Part shown: in pieces, positions 1 through 10,229 of the stretch
Layout: every line of letters starts with the position of its first letter
Numbering within the stretch: the first letter of the stretch is position 1
Source: Frigidibacter mobilis
GTDB taxonomy: Bacteria > Pseudomonadota > Alphaproteobacteria > Rhodobacterales > Rhodobacteraceae
Assembly: GCF_001620265.1 (NCBI RefSeq)
Contig: NZ_CP012661.1
Coordinates: 2,790,001-2,854,000 of the forward strand
Length of the DNA: 64,000 nucleotides
Direction of reading: 5' to 3'
Program-made: the position numbers and the translations under genes
The notes under the pieces: model-generated
Told to the model about the DNA's origin: nothing
Database searches by the model: none
What the model saw: only the letters and a program-made list of their open reading frames with translations

Positions 1-336
1 GTGTCCGAGGTGCGGGGCCAGCTGCTGCCCGGCACCGGCTTGGCGGGTATCCTGCGCGCGATCTTCCCCTGCGGCTCGATCACCGGCGCGCCGAAGATCC
101 GGGCGATGCAGATCCTGCATGAGCTGGAGCCTGCGCCGCGCGGCGCCTATTGCGGGGCGATCGGCTGGGCCGGGCCGGATGGCGCCTCGGCCTTCAACGT
201 GGCGATCCGCACGCTGACGCTGTGCCCCGGCGGCGCGGTCACGCTGAACGTGGGCGGCGGTGTGGTGGCGGACAGCACCGCGGATGGCGAATGGGAGGAG
301 GCGCTGTGGAAAGCCCGTTTCGCGCGAGTGAGCTGA
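1..336 (+). CDS. pabB: Aminodeoxychorismate synthase component I, C-terminal part (5' truncated by window)
   Basis: This is the last 111 residues of a chorismate-utilising enzyme, open from the first base, so the true start lies upstream of the window. The sequence FPCGSITGAPKIRAMQIL matches the conserved GSITGAPK signature of the TrpE/PabB family, where the lysine and neighbouring residues line the chorismate site. The C-terminal [18 protein letters not shown] block is also typical. PabB aminates chorismate to 4-amino-4-deoxychorismate for p-aminobenzoate and folate. PabB rather than TrpE is inferred because a pabC-like lyase gene overlaps its end by 31 bases, the usual pabB-pabC arrangement. 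Confidence 0.85.
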   Translation: MSEVRGQLLPGTGLAGILRAIFPCGSITGAPKIRAMQILHELEPAPRGAYCGAIGWAGPDGASAFNVAIRTLTLCPGGAVTLNVGGGVVADSTADGEWEEALWKARFARVS

Positions 337-938
337 CCCCGGAGCTGCGCCTGATCGAGACGCTGGGCTGGAGCGGCACTGGGTTCACCCGGCTGGAGCG
401 GCACCTTGACCGCCTCGCCCGCAGCGCCGCGCGGCTTGGCTTCGCGCATGATCCCGATGCCATCGCCAAGGCCCTTGCCCCCATCACCGGCCCCACCCCG
501 CTGCGGGTGCGGCTGACGCTGGCGCAGGATGGGGTGATCGACGTCACCCACGCGCCGCTCGCGCCGAACCCGCCGCTGTGGCGCGTGGCGCTTGCGGAAA
601 CCCGGCTGGATGCCGCCGACAAGTGGCTGCGCGTCAAGACCACCCGCCGCCAGCTCTATGACCAAGGCCGGGCCGCCCTGCCCGCTGGCACGGACGAATA
701 CATCTACGCCAACCGGCGGGGCGAGCTTTGCGAGGGCACCATCACCACGCTGTTCTTCGACCTTGGGACCGGCCTTTGCACCCCGCCGCTGGCTTGCGGC
801 CTGCTCCCCGGCTGCCTGCGCGCCGAACTGCTCGATACGGGCGCCGCGCGCGAAGCGGTGCTGACGCTGGAGGCCCTGCCCCGCGCCCGGCTGTGGATGG
901 GCAATTCGCTGCGCGGGTTGATCCCGGCGACGCTTTAG
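306..938 (+). CDS. pabC: Aminodeoxychorismate lyase-like class IV aminotransferase family protein
   Basis: A 210-residue protein of the PLP fold-type IV family (aminodeoxychorismate lyase / branched-chain aminotransferase). PabC releases pyruvate from aminodeoxychorismate to give p-aminobenzoate. Visible features are [13 protein letters not shown] near the N terminus, the segment [10 protein letters not shown] with the likely PLP lysine, and [13 protein letters not shown], which matches the E(G/A)T/SxxN-type cofactor-binding motif. I chose the GTG at 306 because a strong GGGAGGAGG ribosome site lies just before it inside pabB. The family is usually longer (about 260-290 aa), so this is a short member, as often found fused or coupled to pabB in alphaproteobacteria. 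It ends tail to tail with betA, overlapping by 4 bases. Confidence 0.75.
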   Translation: MESPFRASELTPELRLIETLGWSGTGFTRLERHLDRLARSAARLGFAHDPDAIAKALAPITGPTPLRVRLTLAQDGVIDVTHAPLAPNPPLWRVALAETRLDAADKWLRVKTTRRQLYDQGRAALPAGTDEYIYANRRGELCEGTITTLFFDLGTGLCTPPLACGLLPGCLRAELLDTGAAREAVLTLEALPRARLWMGNSLRGLIPATL

Positions 939-2593
939 CGCTGCGCCACCTGCCAGGCCGGGCTCTGCCAGGGCAGCGCATTCGACGGGGCCAGCATTCC
1001 CTTGCCAAGGATATGGTCCGCCGCCTTCTCGCCTGTCATGATCGAGGGCGCGTTGAGGTTGCCATTGGTGATCTGCGGGAAGATCGAGCTGTCGGCCACC
1101 CGCAGCCCCTCCACCCCGATCACCCGGCATTCGGGATCGACCACCGCCATAGGGTCGCTCGCCGCCCCGATCCGCGCGGTGCCGCAGGGGTGATAGGCGC
1201 TTTCGGCATGTTCGCGGATGAAGCCGTCGATCTCGTCATCGCTCTCCACCGCGGCGCCCGGCTGGATCTCGTGCTTCACATAGGGCGCAAAGGCCGCCTG
1301 CGCGAAGATCTCGCGGGTCAGGCGCACGCAGCGGCGGAACTCTTCCCAATCCTCGGGCTGGCTCATGTAGTTGAAGCGGATTACCGGCGCTGCGCGCGGA
1401 TCGGATGACCGCAGCGTGACCGCCCCGCGCGAGCGCGAGCGCATCGGGCCGACATGCACCTGAAAGCCGTGCCCTTCCGCCGCGACCTTGCCGTCATAGC
1501 GCACGGCGATGGGCAGGAAGTGATACTGGATGTCGGGATACTCCACCCCGGGGGCAGAGCGGATGAAGGCGCAGCTTTCGAACTGGTTCGAGGCGCCAAG
1601 CCCGCGCCCGGTGAACAGCCACTGCGCGCCGATGCCGGCCTTGCCCAGCAGGTTCCAGTATTTGTAAAGCGTGACAGGCAGTTTCGAGGCGAACTGCATG
1701 TAGATTTCCAGATGGTCCTGCAGGTTCGCGCCCACGCCGGGCCGGTCTGCCACCACGTCGATCCCATGCCCTGCCAGATGCGCCGCCGGGCCGATGCCCG
1801 ACAGCATCAGCAGCTTGGGCGTGTTGATCGACGAGGCCGACAGGATCACCTCGGCCCGCGCCCCGATCACCTCGGTCCTGCCGCCGCGCTCCACCTCGAC
1901 CCCCACTGCGCGGCCGTCCTTGAGAACCACCCGCAGCGCCAGCGCCCGCACCAGCGTGCAGTTGCCGGTCTTCAGCGCCGGGCGCAGATAGGCGCTCGCG
2001 GCAGACCAGCGCCGACCCTTCCAGATCGTCGCCTCCATCGGGCCGAAGCCCTCCTGCTTCTGGCCGTTGTAATCGTTCGTCATTTCATACCCGGCCTGTT
2101 TTCCGGCCTCGATGAAGGCGGAAAACAGCGGGTTCTTGCGCGGGCCGCGGGTGATGTGCAGGGGGCCGCTGTCGCCGCGCCAGGCCGGATCGCCGCCATC
2201 CTTGCCGCCATGCCAGGTTTCCATCCGCTTGAAATACGGCAGCACATCGGCATAGCCCCAGCCCTGCGCGCCCATCTCGGCCCAGGTGTCGAAGTCGCGG
2301 GCATGGCCGCGCACGAACACCATGCCGTTGATCGAGGATGACCCGCCCACCACCTTGCCCCGCGGGGTGGCAAGCTGGCGCCCGCCCAGATGCGGCTCGG
2401 GCTCCGACTTCAGGCCCCAGTCATAGATACCCATGTTCATCGGATAGCTCAGCGCCGCCGGCATCTGGATGAACGGCCCGGCATCGGTGCCGCCATGCTC
2501 GATCACCAGCACCTTGTGTCCGGCCCCGGCCAGCCGGTAGGCCACCGCCGATCCGGCAGAGCCAGAGCCCACGATCACATAATCCGCTTCCAT
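935..2593 (-). CDS. betA: Choline dehydrogenase (GMC oxidoreductase)
   Basis: 552 residues, the normal length for BetA. The N terminus [18 protein letters not shown] is the FAD-binding dinucleotide motif, followed by the GMC signature [20 protein letters not shown] around residues 80-100. The C-terminal block [10 protein letters not shown]...[12 protein letters not shown] carries the catalytic His region. The enzyme is a membrane-associated flavoprotein that oxidises choline to betaine aldehyde, which BetB then converts to glycine betaine. A GAGGGACG ribosome site precedes the ATG. It is the last gene of the minus-strand betI-betC-betB-betA set, 84 bases after betB, so probably co-transcribed and under BetI control. 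Confidence 0.95.
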   Translation of the reverse strand: MEADYVIVGSGSAGSAVAYRLAGAGHKVLVIEHGGTDAGPFIQMPAALSYPMNMGIYDWGLKSEPEPHLGGRQLATPRGKVVGGSSSINGMVFVRGHARDFDTWAEMGAQGWGYADVLPYFKRMETWHGGKDGGDPAWRGDSGPLHITRGPRKNPLFSAFIEAGKQAGYEMTNDYNGQKQEGFGPMEATIWKGRRWSAASAYLRPALKTGNCTLVRALALRVVLKDGRAVGVEVERGGRTEVIGARAEVILSASSINTPKLLMLSGIGPAAHLAGHGIDVVADRPGVGANLQDHLEIYMQFASKLPVTLYKYWNLLGKAGIGAQWLFTGRGLGASNQFESCAFIRSAPGVEYPDIQYHFLPIAVRYDGKVAAEGHGFQVHVGPMRSRSRGAVTLRSSDPRAAPVIRFNYMSQPEDWEEFRRCVRLTREIFAQAAFAPYVKHEIQPGAAVESDDEIDGFIREHAESAYHPCGTARIGAASDPMAVVDPECRVIGVEGLRVADSSIFPQITNGNLNAPSIMTGEKAADHILGKGMLAPSNALPWQSPAWQVAQR

Positions 2594-2677
2594 CTTGGTC
2601 GTCCCTCATGTCCGGCGGGCGCAGCCGACCGGCAAAACCATCGTTCCTGTCCGGCGGGCGCCGGGAAATTGCGGCCG

Positions 2678-4138
2678 TCAGTAAGGCGCGTCCACCGGCC
2701 CCATGCCGACATAGACCGACTTCACCTGCGTATAATGCTCGATGGCCGCGCGGGAATTCTCGCGCCCCACCCCTGATTGCTTGACGCCGCCGAAGGGCGC
2801 CTCGACGGGCGTCAGGTTGTAGGCGTTGATCCAGCAGGTGCCGGCCTCCAGCCCCGCCGCCATCCGGTGCCCGCGGGCGAGGTCGCGGGTGAAGACGCCG
2901 GCTGCGAGGCCGAATTCGGTGGCATTGGCGCGGGCCAGAACCTCCTCCTCGCTGCCGAAGTCCAGCACCGCCATCACCGGGCCGAAGATCTCCTCACGCG
3001 CGATGGACATGTCGTCCGTCACATCGGCAAAGACCGTCGGCTGGATGTAATAGCCCGAGTTCAGCAGCACCCGCGCGCCGCCCGTCACCAGCCGCGCGCC
3101 CTCGGCCTGCCCGGCGGCAACATAGGCGGCCACCTTCTCCAGTTGCGCCGCGCTGACCAGCGGGCCCATCTGCGTGGCCTCCTCGCGCGGGTCGCCCAGG
3201 ATGATCGACTCGGTCCGCGCCTTCAGCCGGTCCAGGAACCGTTCCTTGATGCCATCCTGCACGAACACCCGGGTGCCGTTGGAGCAGATCTGCCCCGACG
3301 AATAGAAATTGCCCAGCATCGCCGCGCCCACCGCATCCTCGATATCGGCATCGTCGAACACGATCAGCGGCGACTTGCCGCCAAGCTCCATCGTCACATG
3401 GCGGATACCCTCGGCGGCAGCGGCATAGACCCGCCGCCCGGTCGGCACCGATCCGGTCAGCGAGACCTTGGCGACGCGGGGATCTGTCACAAGGCTGGCC
3501 CCCACCGCGCCCTTGCCCTGCACCACATTGAACAGGCCGGCGGGCAGCCCCGCCTCGATATAGATCTCGGCCAGTTTCAGCGTGCAGAGCGGCGTGGTTT
3601 CCGACGGCTTGAACAGCATCGCATTGCCGAAGGCGAGCGCCGGGGCCGACTTCCAGCAGGCGATCTGGGTGGGATAGTTCCAGGCGCCGATGCCGACGCA
3701 GACCCCAAGCGGCTCGCGGACCGTGTAGACGAAATCCCGTCCCAGCGGCATGGTTTCCCCCGTCACCGTGGGCGCGAGCCCCGCGAAATACTCCAGCGCA
3801 TCGGCGCCAGAACTGGCATCGGCCACCAGCGTTTCCTGGATCGGCTTGCCGGTATCGAGCGTTTCCAGCGCCGACAGCTCGGCATTGCGCTCGCGGATCA
3901 GGGCGGCGGCGCGGTGCAGGATGCGGGCGCGCTCCACCGGCTTGCGGGCGGCCCACTCCTTCTGCGCGCGGGCAGCCGAGGCCAGCGCCGCCTCGATGAT
4001 CGCGGGCGTCGCCTCGTGCAGCCGGGCGATCACCTCGCCGGTGCCGGGGAAGATCACGTCAAAGGCGGCGCCGGCGCTGTCCTCGACATAGGCGCCGTCG
4101 ATGAAATGGCTGGCCGTTGGCTGGGCGATCAGGGTCAT
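2678..4138 (-). CDS. betB: Betaine aldehyde dehydrogenase
   Basis: 486 residues, a soluble NAD(P)-dependent aldehyde dehydrogenase of standard length. The motif [12 protein letters not shown] holds the general-base glutamate and [14 protein letters not shown] the catalytic cysteine; [11 protein letters not shown] and [16 protein letters not shown] blocks are typical of the BADH subgroup. It oxidises betaine aldehyde to glycine betaine, the osmoprotectant. It lies between betC and betA in the order betI-betC-betB-betA, 34 bases after betC. The family match and context agree, so the assignment is firm. Confidence 0.95.
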   Translation of the reverse strand: MTLIAQPTASHFIDGAYVEDSAGAAFDVIFPGTGEVIARLHEATPAIIEAALASAARAQKEWAARKPVERARILHRAAALIRERNAELSALETLDTGKPIQETLVADASSGADALEYFAGLAPTVTGETMPLGRDFVYTVREPLGVCVGIGAWNYPTQIACWKSAPALAFGNAMLFKPSETTPLCTLKLAEIYIEAGLPAGLFNVVQGKGAVGASLVTDPRVAKVSLTGSVPTGRRVYAAAAEGIRHVTMELGGKSPLIVFDDADIEDAVGAAMLGNFYSSGQICSNGTRVFVQDGIKERFLDRLKARTESIILGDPREEATQMGPLVSAAQLEKVAAYVAAGQAEGARLVTGGARVLLNSGYYIQPTVFADVTDDMSIAREEIFGPVMAVLDFGSEEEVLARANATEFGLAAGVFTRDLARGHRMAAGLEAGTCWINAYNLTPVEAPFGGVKQSGVGRENSRAAIEHYTQVKSVYVGMGPVDAPY

Positions 4139-4172
4139 GGGTCTCTCCGGCGAAATGTCAGGGTGGCGGCGA

Positions 4173-5681
4173 TCACTCGCCGCGGGGAAAGCGCTTGCTC
4201 TCTTCGAGGATGTTCAGGTCCATGTGGTTGCGCATGTATTGCTCGGACGCCTTCTTCAGCGGCTGATAGTCCCAAGGGTAGTAGCCCCCCTGCCGCAGCG
4301 CCTCGTACACAACCCAGCGGCGGGCCTGGCTGGCGCGGACATCGGCGTCGAAGCGTTCCAGGTCCCAGCGGGTCGCGGCCTCGAACTTCAGCTCCGCCAA
4401 GGTAGCAGCATGGGCCGGGTCGGCGGCGAGGTTGCGCAACTCATGCGGATCCGCCTCGAGGTCAAACAGTTGGTCGGGGTCCAGCTTGCACAGGTTCAGC
4501 TTCCAGCGGCCCTTTCGCAGCGACACCAGCGGCGCATTGCTGGCCTCAGCGGCATATTCCATCGCCACCGCTTCGGCGCGCGGGGTGCCGCCCGCCAGCG
4601 GCAGCAGGCTCTGCCCGTCAGTCCAAGGCATCACCTCGTCCATCGAGATGCCGGCCAGATCGCACAGCGTCGGCGTCACATCGAGGGTGGAGACGGGGTC
4701 CATCACCAGCCCCGGGTCCATTCCCGGCGCCGAAATCATCAGCGGCACGCGCGACGAGCCGTCGAAGAAGTTCATCTTGAACCACAGCCCGCGCTCTCCC
4801 AGCATGTCGCCGTGGTCGGACACGAACACCACGATCGCCTCTTGCCGCGTATCCTCCAGTGCCTGCAGGATCTCGCCGATCTTGTCGTCGCAATAGGAGA
4901 TATTGGCGAAATAGGCGCGGCGCGAGCGTTGCACCATGTCGTCGGTCAGATCGTAATTGTGCCAGTCCGAGGCGTCGAAGATACGTTTCGAGTGGGGATC
5001 CTGTTCAGCATAGGGAATCAACCCCACTTCCGGCATCAGATGCGCGCAGTCCTCATACAGATCCCAGTATTTCTTGCGGGCGACATAGGGGTCATGCGGA
5101 TGGGTGAAGCTGACCGTCAGCATCCAGGGCCGCGCATCCAGCCCGCGCGACAGGTCATAGATCTTCGCCCTGGCCTGATGGGCCACGTCGTCATCATATT
5201 CCAGCTGGTTGGTGATCTCGGCCACCCCGGCGCCGGTGACGGATCCCATGTTGTGATACCACCAGTCGATCCGCTCGCCGGGCTTGCGGTAATCCGGGGT
5301 CCAGCCGAAATCGGCGGGGTAGATATCGGTGGTCAGCCGTTCCTCGAACCCGTGCAGCTGGTCGGGGCCGACGAAATGCATCTTGCCCGACAGCGTGGTC
5401 AGATAGCCCGCGCGGCGCAGGTGATGGGCAAAGGTGGGAATGTCGGACCGGAACTCGGCCGCATTGTCATAGACCCCGGTACGGGACGGCAACTGCCCCG
5501 ACATGAACGCGGCCCGCGCCGGGGCACAAAGCGGCGAAGCGGTGTAGGCATTGGCGAATCGCACCGAGCGCGCCGCCAGCGTCTTCAGGTTCGGAGCGTG
5601 CAGCCAGTCGGCCGGGCCATCGGGAAAGAAGGTCCCGGCCAGTTGATCGACCATCACCACCAGGATGTTCGGACGGGTCAT
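4173..5681 (-). CDS. betC: Choline-sulfatase
   Basis: 502 residues. The sulfatase signature [15 protein letters not shown] contains the C-x-P-x-R core whose cysteine is converted to formylglycine, and [16 protein letters not shown] starts with the metal-binding aspartates typical of alkaline-phosphatase-fold sulfatases. The C-terminal [18 protein letters not shown] tail is characteristic of choline-sulfatases. It hydrolyses choline-O-sulfate to choline and sulfate, feeding BetA. The open frame extends upstream to 5948, but the ATG at 5681 is chosen because it overlaps the betI stop as ATGA and begins the conserved MTRPNIL sequence. Members of this family are usually cytoplasmic, and no signal peptide is seen. 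Confidence 0.93.
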   Translation of the reverse strand: MTRPNILVVMVDQLAGTFFPDGPADWLHAPNLKTLAARSVRFANAYTASPLCAPARAAFMSGQLPSRTGVYDNAAEFRSDIPTFAHHLRRAGYLTTLSGKMHFVGPDQLHGFEERLTTDIYPADFGWTPDYRKPGERIDWWYHNMGSVTGAGVAEITNQLEYDDDVAHQARAKIYDLSRGLDARPWMLTVSFTHPHDPYVARKKYWDLYEDCAHLMPEVGLIPYAEQDPHSKRIFDASDWHNYDLTDDMVQRSRRAYFANISYCDDKIGEILQALEDTRQEAIVVFVSDHGDMLGERGLWFKMNFFDGSSRVPLMISAPGMDPGLVMDPVSTLDVTPTLCDLAGISMDEVMPWTDGQSLLPLAGGTPRAEAVAMEYAAEASNAPLVSLRKGRWKLNLCKLDPDQLFDLEADPHELRNLAADPAHAATLAELKFEAATRWDLERFDADVRASQARRWVVYEALRQGGYYPWDYQPLKKASEQYMRNHMDLNILEESKRFPRGE

Positions 5682-6265
5682 TTGCGGGTTCCTTGTGCAA
5701 GTTCTGCCTCGAAGCAGCCCATCACCAGCTGCGCCGCGGCCCGCCGGTCGGGCGCTTTCTGGCGCAGCGCCTGGCGCAGGTAGACGCCGTCGATCAGCGC
5801 CCCCAGCCCCTCGGCCACAGCGCCTGCCCGCGCGCCGACCAGCGGGCGCAGATCGTGGGTCAGGTTGGAATGCAGGCGGCGGCGGTAGATTTCCAGCAGC
5901 CGCCGCGCCTCGGGCATGGTCTGGGCCAGAACGTAGAAATTCAGCCATGCCGCAATGACTTCGCGGCGGAAGTTCGTGCTGGAGAACGACACCCGGACGA
6001 TGGCCTCGATCCGCGCCCGCGGCTCATGCGCCGTTGCCAGCGCCCCCCGCACCTCGGCGCCATAGATCGCCAGCACATGCCGCATCGCCGCCAGGAAGAT
6101 CGCCTCCTTGGACCCGAAATAATGGTGGGCCAGCGCCGAGGAGACCCCGGCCCGCTTGGCGATCTGCGCCACGGTCACCTCCAGGGTTCCCGCCAGCCCG
6201 ATCTCCTGTATGGTCGCCTGGACGATCTCTGCCCGCCGAAGAGGCTCTGCTGCGATGCGCGCCAT
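5678..6265 (-). CDS. betI: TetR-family repressor of choline/betaine genes
   Basis: 195 residues, the same length as E. coli BetI. An N-terminal TetR helix-turn-helix is visible (EVTVAQIAKRAGVSSALAHHYFGSKEAIF, residues about 25-55), followed by the all-helical ligand domain. The ATG at 6265 is preferred over an upstream TTG at 6289, giving the usual MARIAAEPLRR start. It is the first gene of the minus-strand bet operon, overlapping betC by 4 bases. BetI proteins repress bet genes and respond to choline. An inverted repeat between betI and choX (6311-6324) is a good candidate operator for both divergent transcripts. Confidence 0.9.
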   Translation of the reverse strand: MARIAAEPLRRAEIVQATIQEIGLAGTLEVTVAQIAKRAGVSSALAHHYFGSKEAIFLAAMRHVLAIYGAEVRGALATAHEPRARIEAIVRVSFSSTNFRREVIAAWLNFYVLAQTMPEARRLLEIYRRRLHSNLTHDLRPLVGARAGAVAEGLGALIDGVYLRQALRQKAPDRRAAAQLVMGCFEAELAQGTRK

Positions 6266-6310
6266 GACTATCCCGGAAATTTGTTGCAATCCGATCCTAG
6301 GGGTGGATTA

Positions 6311-6324
6311 ATTGACTCGTCAAT
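6311..6324. promoter_or_regulatory. Candidate BetI operator
   Basis: The perfect inverted repeat ATTGAC-TC-GTCAAT sits in the 112-base divergent region between betI and choX. TetR-family BetI proteins bind ATTGA-type inverted repeats between divergent bet promoters. The position would allow one repressor to control betI-C-B-A and choX-W-V together. This is inferred from pattern and place only. Confidence 0.55.
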
Positions 6325-6377
6325 CAAGAAACCGGGGCACACCCGAACCGAAGTCCATGACGCACAGGGAGCGCCAG

Positions 6378-7304
6378 ATGAAGAAGACCCTTACCTCCGC
6401 CCTCGCCATTTCGGCCCTTGCCCTTGCTGCCGCCGGCCCGGCCGCGGCGGCGGGCTGCGATACCGTCACCTTCTCGGATGTCGGCTGGACCGACATCACC
6501 GTCACCACCTCGGCTGCCAAACAGGTGCTGACCGGCCTTGGTTACGGGGTCGATGTGAAGGTTCTGTCAGTCCCGGTCACCTTCGCCTCGCTGGAAGCGG
6601 GCGATATCGACGTGTTCCTGGGCAACTGGATGCCGGCGCAGGAAGGCGCGATCAAACCCTATCTCGACTCGGGCGCCATCGAAGTGGTGGGCACCAACCT
6701 CGAAGGCACCCAGTACACGCTCGCCGTGCCGACCTACCTGGCCGAGAAGGGCCTGAAGACCTATGCCGACGTTGCCAAGTTCAAGGACGAATTGGGCGGC
6801 AAGATCTACGGGATCGAGCCGGGCAACGAGGGCAACACCTACCTCATCAGCCTGACCGAGGCCGGCGGCCCGTTCGAGGGCTTCGATGTCGTCGAAAGCT
6901 CGGAACAGGGGATGCTGGCGCAGGTCGCGCGCTATTATCCCTCGCAGAAGGGCGTGGTGTTCCTGGGCTGGGCCCCGCACCCGATGAATGCCAATTTCGA
7001 CCTGACCTACCTGACCGGCGGCGAGGATTTCTTCGGCGGCGCTGGCATCGTGCAGACCGTAGCGCGCAAGGGCTATGTCGCGGAATGCCCGGCCATCGGC
7101 GCGCTGCTCAAGAACATGACCTTCTCGCTGGAGATGGAAAACGAGATCATGGGCGAGATCCTCGACGGCGGGGCCGAGCCTGACGCGGCCGTCGCCGCGT
7201 GGATCAAGGCCAATCCGTCGGTTCTGGATGGCTGGCTGGCCGGCATCAGCGCCAAGGACGGCAGCGAGGGCCTTGCCGCCGTCAAGGCCGCGATGGGCCT
7301 CTGA
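6378..7304 (+). CDS. choX: Choline ABC transporter, periplasmic binding protein
   Basis: 308 residues with a clear signal peptide (MKKTLTSALAISALALAAAG...AAA, cleavage near residue 25). The rest is an OpuAC/ChoX-type solute-binding domain: DVGWTDITVTTSAAKQVLTGLGY and VFLGNWMPAQEG are typical of choline binders, which cage the trimethylammonium group with aromatic residues. The ATG at 6378 is chosen over the longer frame from 6312 because of the GGGAG site just upstream and the signal peptide. It delivers choline to ChoW/ChoV. It is the first gene of choX-choW-choV, divergent from betI. Confidence 0.93.
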   Translation: MKKTLTSALAISALALAAAGPAAAAGCDTVTFSDVGWTDITVTTSAAKQVLTGLGYGVDVKVLSVPVTFASLEAGDIDVFLGNWMPAQEGAIKPYLDSGAIEVVGTNLEGTQYTLAVPTYLAEKGLKTYADVAKFKDELGGKIYGIEPGNEGNTYLISLTEAGGPFEGFDVVESSEQGMLAQVARYYPSQKGVVFLGWAPHPMNANFDLTYLTGGEDFFGGAGIVQTVARKGYVAECPAIGALLKNMTFSLEMENEIMGEILDGGAEPDAAVAAWIKANPSVLDGWLAGISAKDGSEGLAAVKAAMGL

Positions 7305-7315
7305 GGGCAGCCAAC

Positions 7316-7352
7316 GGGGCGGGGCGGGCCGAATTTGCGGCCGCGCCGCCCC
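7316..7352 (+). promoter_or_regulatory. GC-rich hairpin between choX and choW
   Basis: GGGGCGG (7316-7322) pairs with CCGCCCC (7346-7352), with further pairing inside. There is no U-tract, so it is more likely an mRNA-stabilising or partial-termination structure. Such hairpins often sit between a binding-protein gene and its permease and raise the ratio of binding protein to membrane components. Confidence 0.45.
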
Positions 7353-7447
7353 TTCGCGCATGACAACCCAAGATATGCCGCAAGCCGCCCGTTTTCCGGG
7401 CCTGCGGCCCCGGTTCCCAACCTGCACGCAAGGGAGATGCGCGCCCG

Positions 7448-8281
7448 ATGGACTGGCTGACCCAGAAAATCCCCGTAGGCCCCTGGGCCAAGAGCGCCTT
7501 TGACTGGCTGAACGCCCACGGCGGCCCGCTGTTCGACCTGATCGCCTCGGTGCTGGAAACGGTGATCGACGGTATGTTGTTCGTGCTGCAAGGCACCCCG
7601 CCGCTGGTGCTGATCGCGCTGTTCGTGGCGTTGACATGGGCGTTGCAGCGCAACTGGAAGACCTGCCTGCTGGTCGGGCTCGGGTTCCTGTTCATCCTCA
7701 ACCAGGGCTACTGGAACGAGACGATGCAGAGCCTGACGCTGATCCTGTTCTCGTGCTTCGTGTGCATGACCGTCGGCGTGCCCATCGGCATTGCCGCCGC
7801 GCACCGCCCGCGGCTGTACCAGAGCATGTCGCCGGTGCTGGACCTGATGCAGACCCTGCCGACCTTCGTGTACCTGATCCCGGCCATCGTGTTCTTCGGC
7901 CTTGGCATGGTGCCGGGGCTGATCGCCACCGTGGTCTTCGTGCTGCCCGCGCCGATCCGGCTGACGCATCTGGGCATCTCTTCGACCCCGCCGGCGCTGA
8001 TGGAGGCGGCCACCGCCTTCGGCGCCACCCCCGGCCAGCGGCTGTGGAAGGTGGAACTGCCCTGGGCGCTGCCGCAGATCATGGCGGGGCTCACCCAGGC
8101 GATCATGCTGTCGCTGTCTATGGTGGTGATCGCGGCAATGGTCGGGGCCAACGGGCTTGGCGTGCCGGTGGTGCGGGCGCTCAACTCGGTCAACACCTCG
8201 CTGGGGTTTGAATCGGGGTTCATCATCGTGGTGGTGGCGATCATCCTGGACCGGATGCTGAAGATGGAGCGCAAGTCATGA
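7448..8281 (+). CDS. choW: Choline ABC transporter, permease subunit
   Basis: 277 residues with about six hydrophobic segments and a BPD-type permease domain; EAATAFGATPGQRLWKVELPWALPQIMAG is the EAA loop that contacts the ATPase. ChoW/ProW-type permeases act as inner-membrane dimers moving choline or betaine. The stop overlaps the choV start by 4 bases (ATGA), so translation is probably coupled. A 143-base gap with a hairpin separates it from choX. GGGAGATG lies near the ATG. Confidence 0.93.
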   Translation: MDWLTQKIPVGPWAKSAFDWLNAHGGPLFDLIASVLETVIDGMLFVLQGTPPLVLIALFVALTWALQRNWKTCLLVGLGFLFILNQGYWNETMQSLTLILFSCFVCMTVGVPIGIAAAHRPRLYQSMSPVLDLMQTLPTFVYLIPAIVFFGLGMVPGLIATVVFVLPAPIRLTHLGISSTPPALMEAATAFGATPGQRLWKVELPWALPQIMAGLTQAIMLSLSMVVIAAMVGANGLGVPVVRALNSVNTSLGFESGFIIVVVAIILDRMLKMERKS

Positions 8282-9282
8282 GCGTTGCGGTGGAATTCAA
8301 CAATGTTTCCATCGTGTTCGGGGACAAACCTCATGTAGCCCTGCCGCTGATGGACGCCGGCAAGACCCGGTCCGAGGTGCAGCGCGCCAGCGGCCAGGTG
8401 CTGGGGGTGCACAACTGCTCGCTGACCGTCGACGAGGGAGAGATCCTGGTGCTGATGGGCCTGTCCGGCTCTGGCAAGTCGACCCTGCTGCGCGCGGTGA
8501 ACGGGCTGAACCCGGTCTGCCGCGGCCATGTCATCATCCATGACGGCGACTGGAACTGCGATGTGGTGACGGCGCCCCCGGCCGATCTGCTGCGGGTGCG
8601 GCGCGAATGCGTGGCGATGGTGTTCCAGCAATTCGGCCTGCTGCCCTGGCGCAGCGTACGCGACAATGTCGGCCTGGGGCTGGAGCTGGGAGGCATGAAA
8701 CCCGCCGAGCGGCGCAGGAAGGTGGATGAGCAACTGGCGCTGGTCGGCCTGTCGGACTGGGCCGACCGCCGGGTGGGAGAGCTGTCGGGCGGGATGCAGC
8801 AGCGCGTGGGCCTTGCCCGCGCCTTTGCGACCGAGGCGCCGATCCTGCTGATGGACGAGCCGTTCTCGGCGCTGGACCCGCTGATCCGCGCCCGGTTGCA
8901 GGATGAACTGCTGGAACTGCAGGCCAAGCTGAAGCGCACGATCATCTTCGTCAGCCATGATCTCGACGAGGCGTTCAAGCTGGGCAACCGCATCGCGCTG
9001 ATGGAGGGCGGGCGCATCGTGCAGATCGGCACCGCCCGCGACATCATCGCCAACCCGGCCGATGACTACGTGGCCGATTTCGTCGCCCACATGAACCCGC
9101 TTGGCGTGCTGACCGCCGAGGACGTGCTGGAACCCGGCGAGGCCCCCGGCGCGCCGGTCGTGGCGCTGAGCCTGCCGGTGCGGGACGTGATGGCCCATCT
9201 GCGCAGCCACGCCGCGGTCGCGGTGGAAGGCGGCGGGCGGGTGACGCGCGAGGGTGTGATCGGCCGGCTGATCGCGGTCTAG
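8278..9282 (+). CDS. choV: Choline ABC transporter, ATP-binding subunit
   Basis: 334 residues. Walker A GLSGSGKSTLLR, signature LSGGMQQRVGLARA, Walker B ILLMDEPFSALDP and the switch histidine in FVSHDLDEAFKLG are all present, in the order expected for ProV/OpuAA ATPases. The long C-terminal extension after about residue 270 corresponds to a shortened regulatory region; I do not see two full CBS domains. It powers ChoXWV choline import, giving substrate to the divergent bet genes. Its stop overlaps the convergent EamA gene by 4 bases. Confidence 0.93.
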   Translation: MSVAVEFNNVSIVFGDKPHVALPLMDAGKTRSEVQRASGQVLGVHNCSLTVDEGEILVLMGLSGSGKSTLLRAVNGLNPVCRGHVIIHDGDWNCDVVTAPPADLLRVRRECVAMVFQQFGLLPWRSVRDNVGLGLELGGMKPAERRRKVDEQLALVGLSDWADRRVGELSGGMQQRVGLARAFATEAPILLMDEPFSALDPLIRARLQDELLELQAKLKRTIIFVSHDLDEAFKLGNRIALMEGGRIVQIGTARDIIANPADDYVADFVAHMNPLGVLTAEDVLEPGEAPGAPVVALSLPVRDVMAHLRSHAAVAVEGGGRVTREGVIGRLIAV

Positions 9283-10184
9283 TACTTCGCCGCGTTCGCC
9301 GCCGGCGTGACGGCGGCGCGCTTCAGCACCGCTTCACGCCAGGTCATGTAGCTGATCGCGGCGATAATCAGCCCGCCGCCCAGCATCACGAAGGGGTCCA
9401 CCGGCTCGCCGAAGACCGCCATGCCGAGGATCGCGGCCCAGACCAGTTGCAGGAAGGTCACCGGCTGGGTGACAGTCAGCGGCGCAGCCTCGAAGGCGCG
9501 GGTCATGCAGTAATGCCCGCCGGTGGCGAAGGCGGCAGTCGTGGCCAGCCAGGCCAGCTGCGTGCCGGTGGGCGGAACCCAGGTCAGCGCGGCGAAGGGG
9601 GCAAGACCGATGGCCACGGTCAGCGACATCATCGCCACCACCGCCGAGGCCGAGGCCAGCCCGCTGAGTCGCTTGGCAAAGAGGTAGGAGACCGCAAAGC
9701 AGGCCGCGGCGCCAAGCTGCGAGAGGTGCGCAGGCTGGATCTCTCGCAGGCCGGGGCGCAGGATCACCAGCGCGCCGAGGATCGCCACGCAGATCGCCAG
9801 GATCCGCCGCAGTGCCAGCTTCTCGCCGAAGATCAGCGCGGCGCCGATCGTCACCCCGATCGGGTTCAGATAGCCGATGGCCGTGACCTCGGCCACAGGC
9901 AGGCGTGCCATCGCGTAGAACCACAGGATCACCGCCACGGTATGAAGGGCACCGCGAACCGCGAACAGCCGCCAGACCAGCGGCGAGAACCCCGCCTTCA
10001 GGGCGGGCAGCAGCGCCGGCATCAGGAACATGAGCCCGAAGGCGAAGCGCAGGAACGCGCCTTCGGCGGCCGGCAGCGCGGTACCAAGGTGGCGCACGGT
10101 GCCGTTGACACCGACGAAGGCAAGGCCAGCGGCCAGCATCCACAGGACGCCGGCCAGCGGGCGGGAGGAGGAAGGAGCGGTCAT
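9279..10184 (-). CDS. EamA/DMT-family permease
   Basis: 301 residues with ten predicted membrane helices in two EamA repeats (first repeat residues about 10-140, second about 150-285). The segments FYAMARLPVAEVTAIGYLNPI and VTQPVTFLQLVWAAILG are the equivalent helices of the two halves. The drug/metabolite transporter superfamily exports a wide range of small molecules; the substrate cannot be told from sequence. It is convergent with choV and lies 45 bases after the argO-like exporter gene on the same strand, so the two may be co-transcribed. Confidence 0.85.
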   Translation of the reverse strand: MTAPSSSRPLAGVLWMLAAGLAFVGVNGTVRHLGTALPAAEGAFLRFAFGLMFLMPALLPALKAGFSPLVWRLFAVRGALHTVAVILWFYAMARLPVAEVTAIGYLNPIGVTIGAALIFGEKLALRRILAICVAILGALVILRPGLREIQPAHLSQLGAAACFAVSYLFAKRLSGLASASAVVAMMSLTVAIGLAPFAALTWVPPTGTQLAWLATTAAFATGGHYCMTRAFEAAPLTVTQPVTFLQLVWAAILGMAVFGEPVDPFVMLGGGLIIAAISYMTWREAVLKRAAVTPAANAAKY

Positions 10185-10229
10185 TCCGGCACCTGACAGA
10201 AAGCCGCCGGCGCCTGCAAGTCCAAAGCC

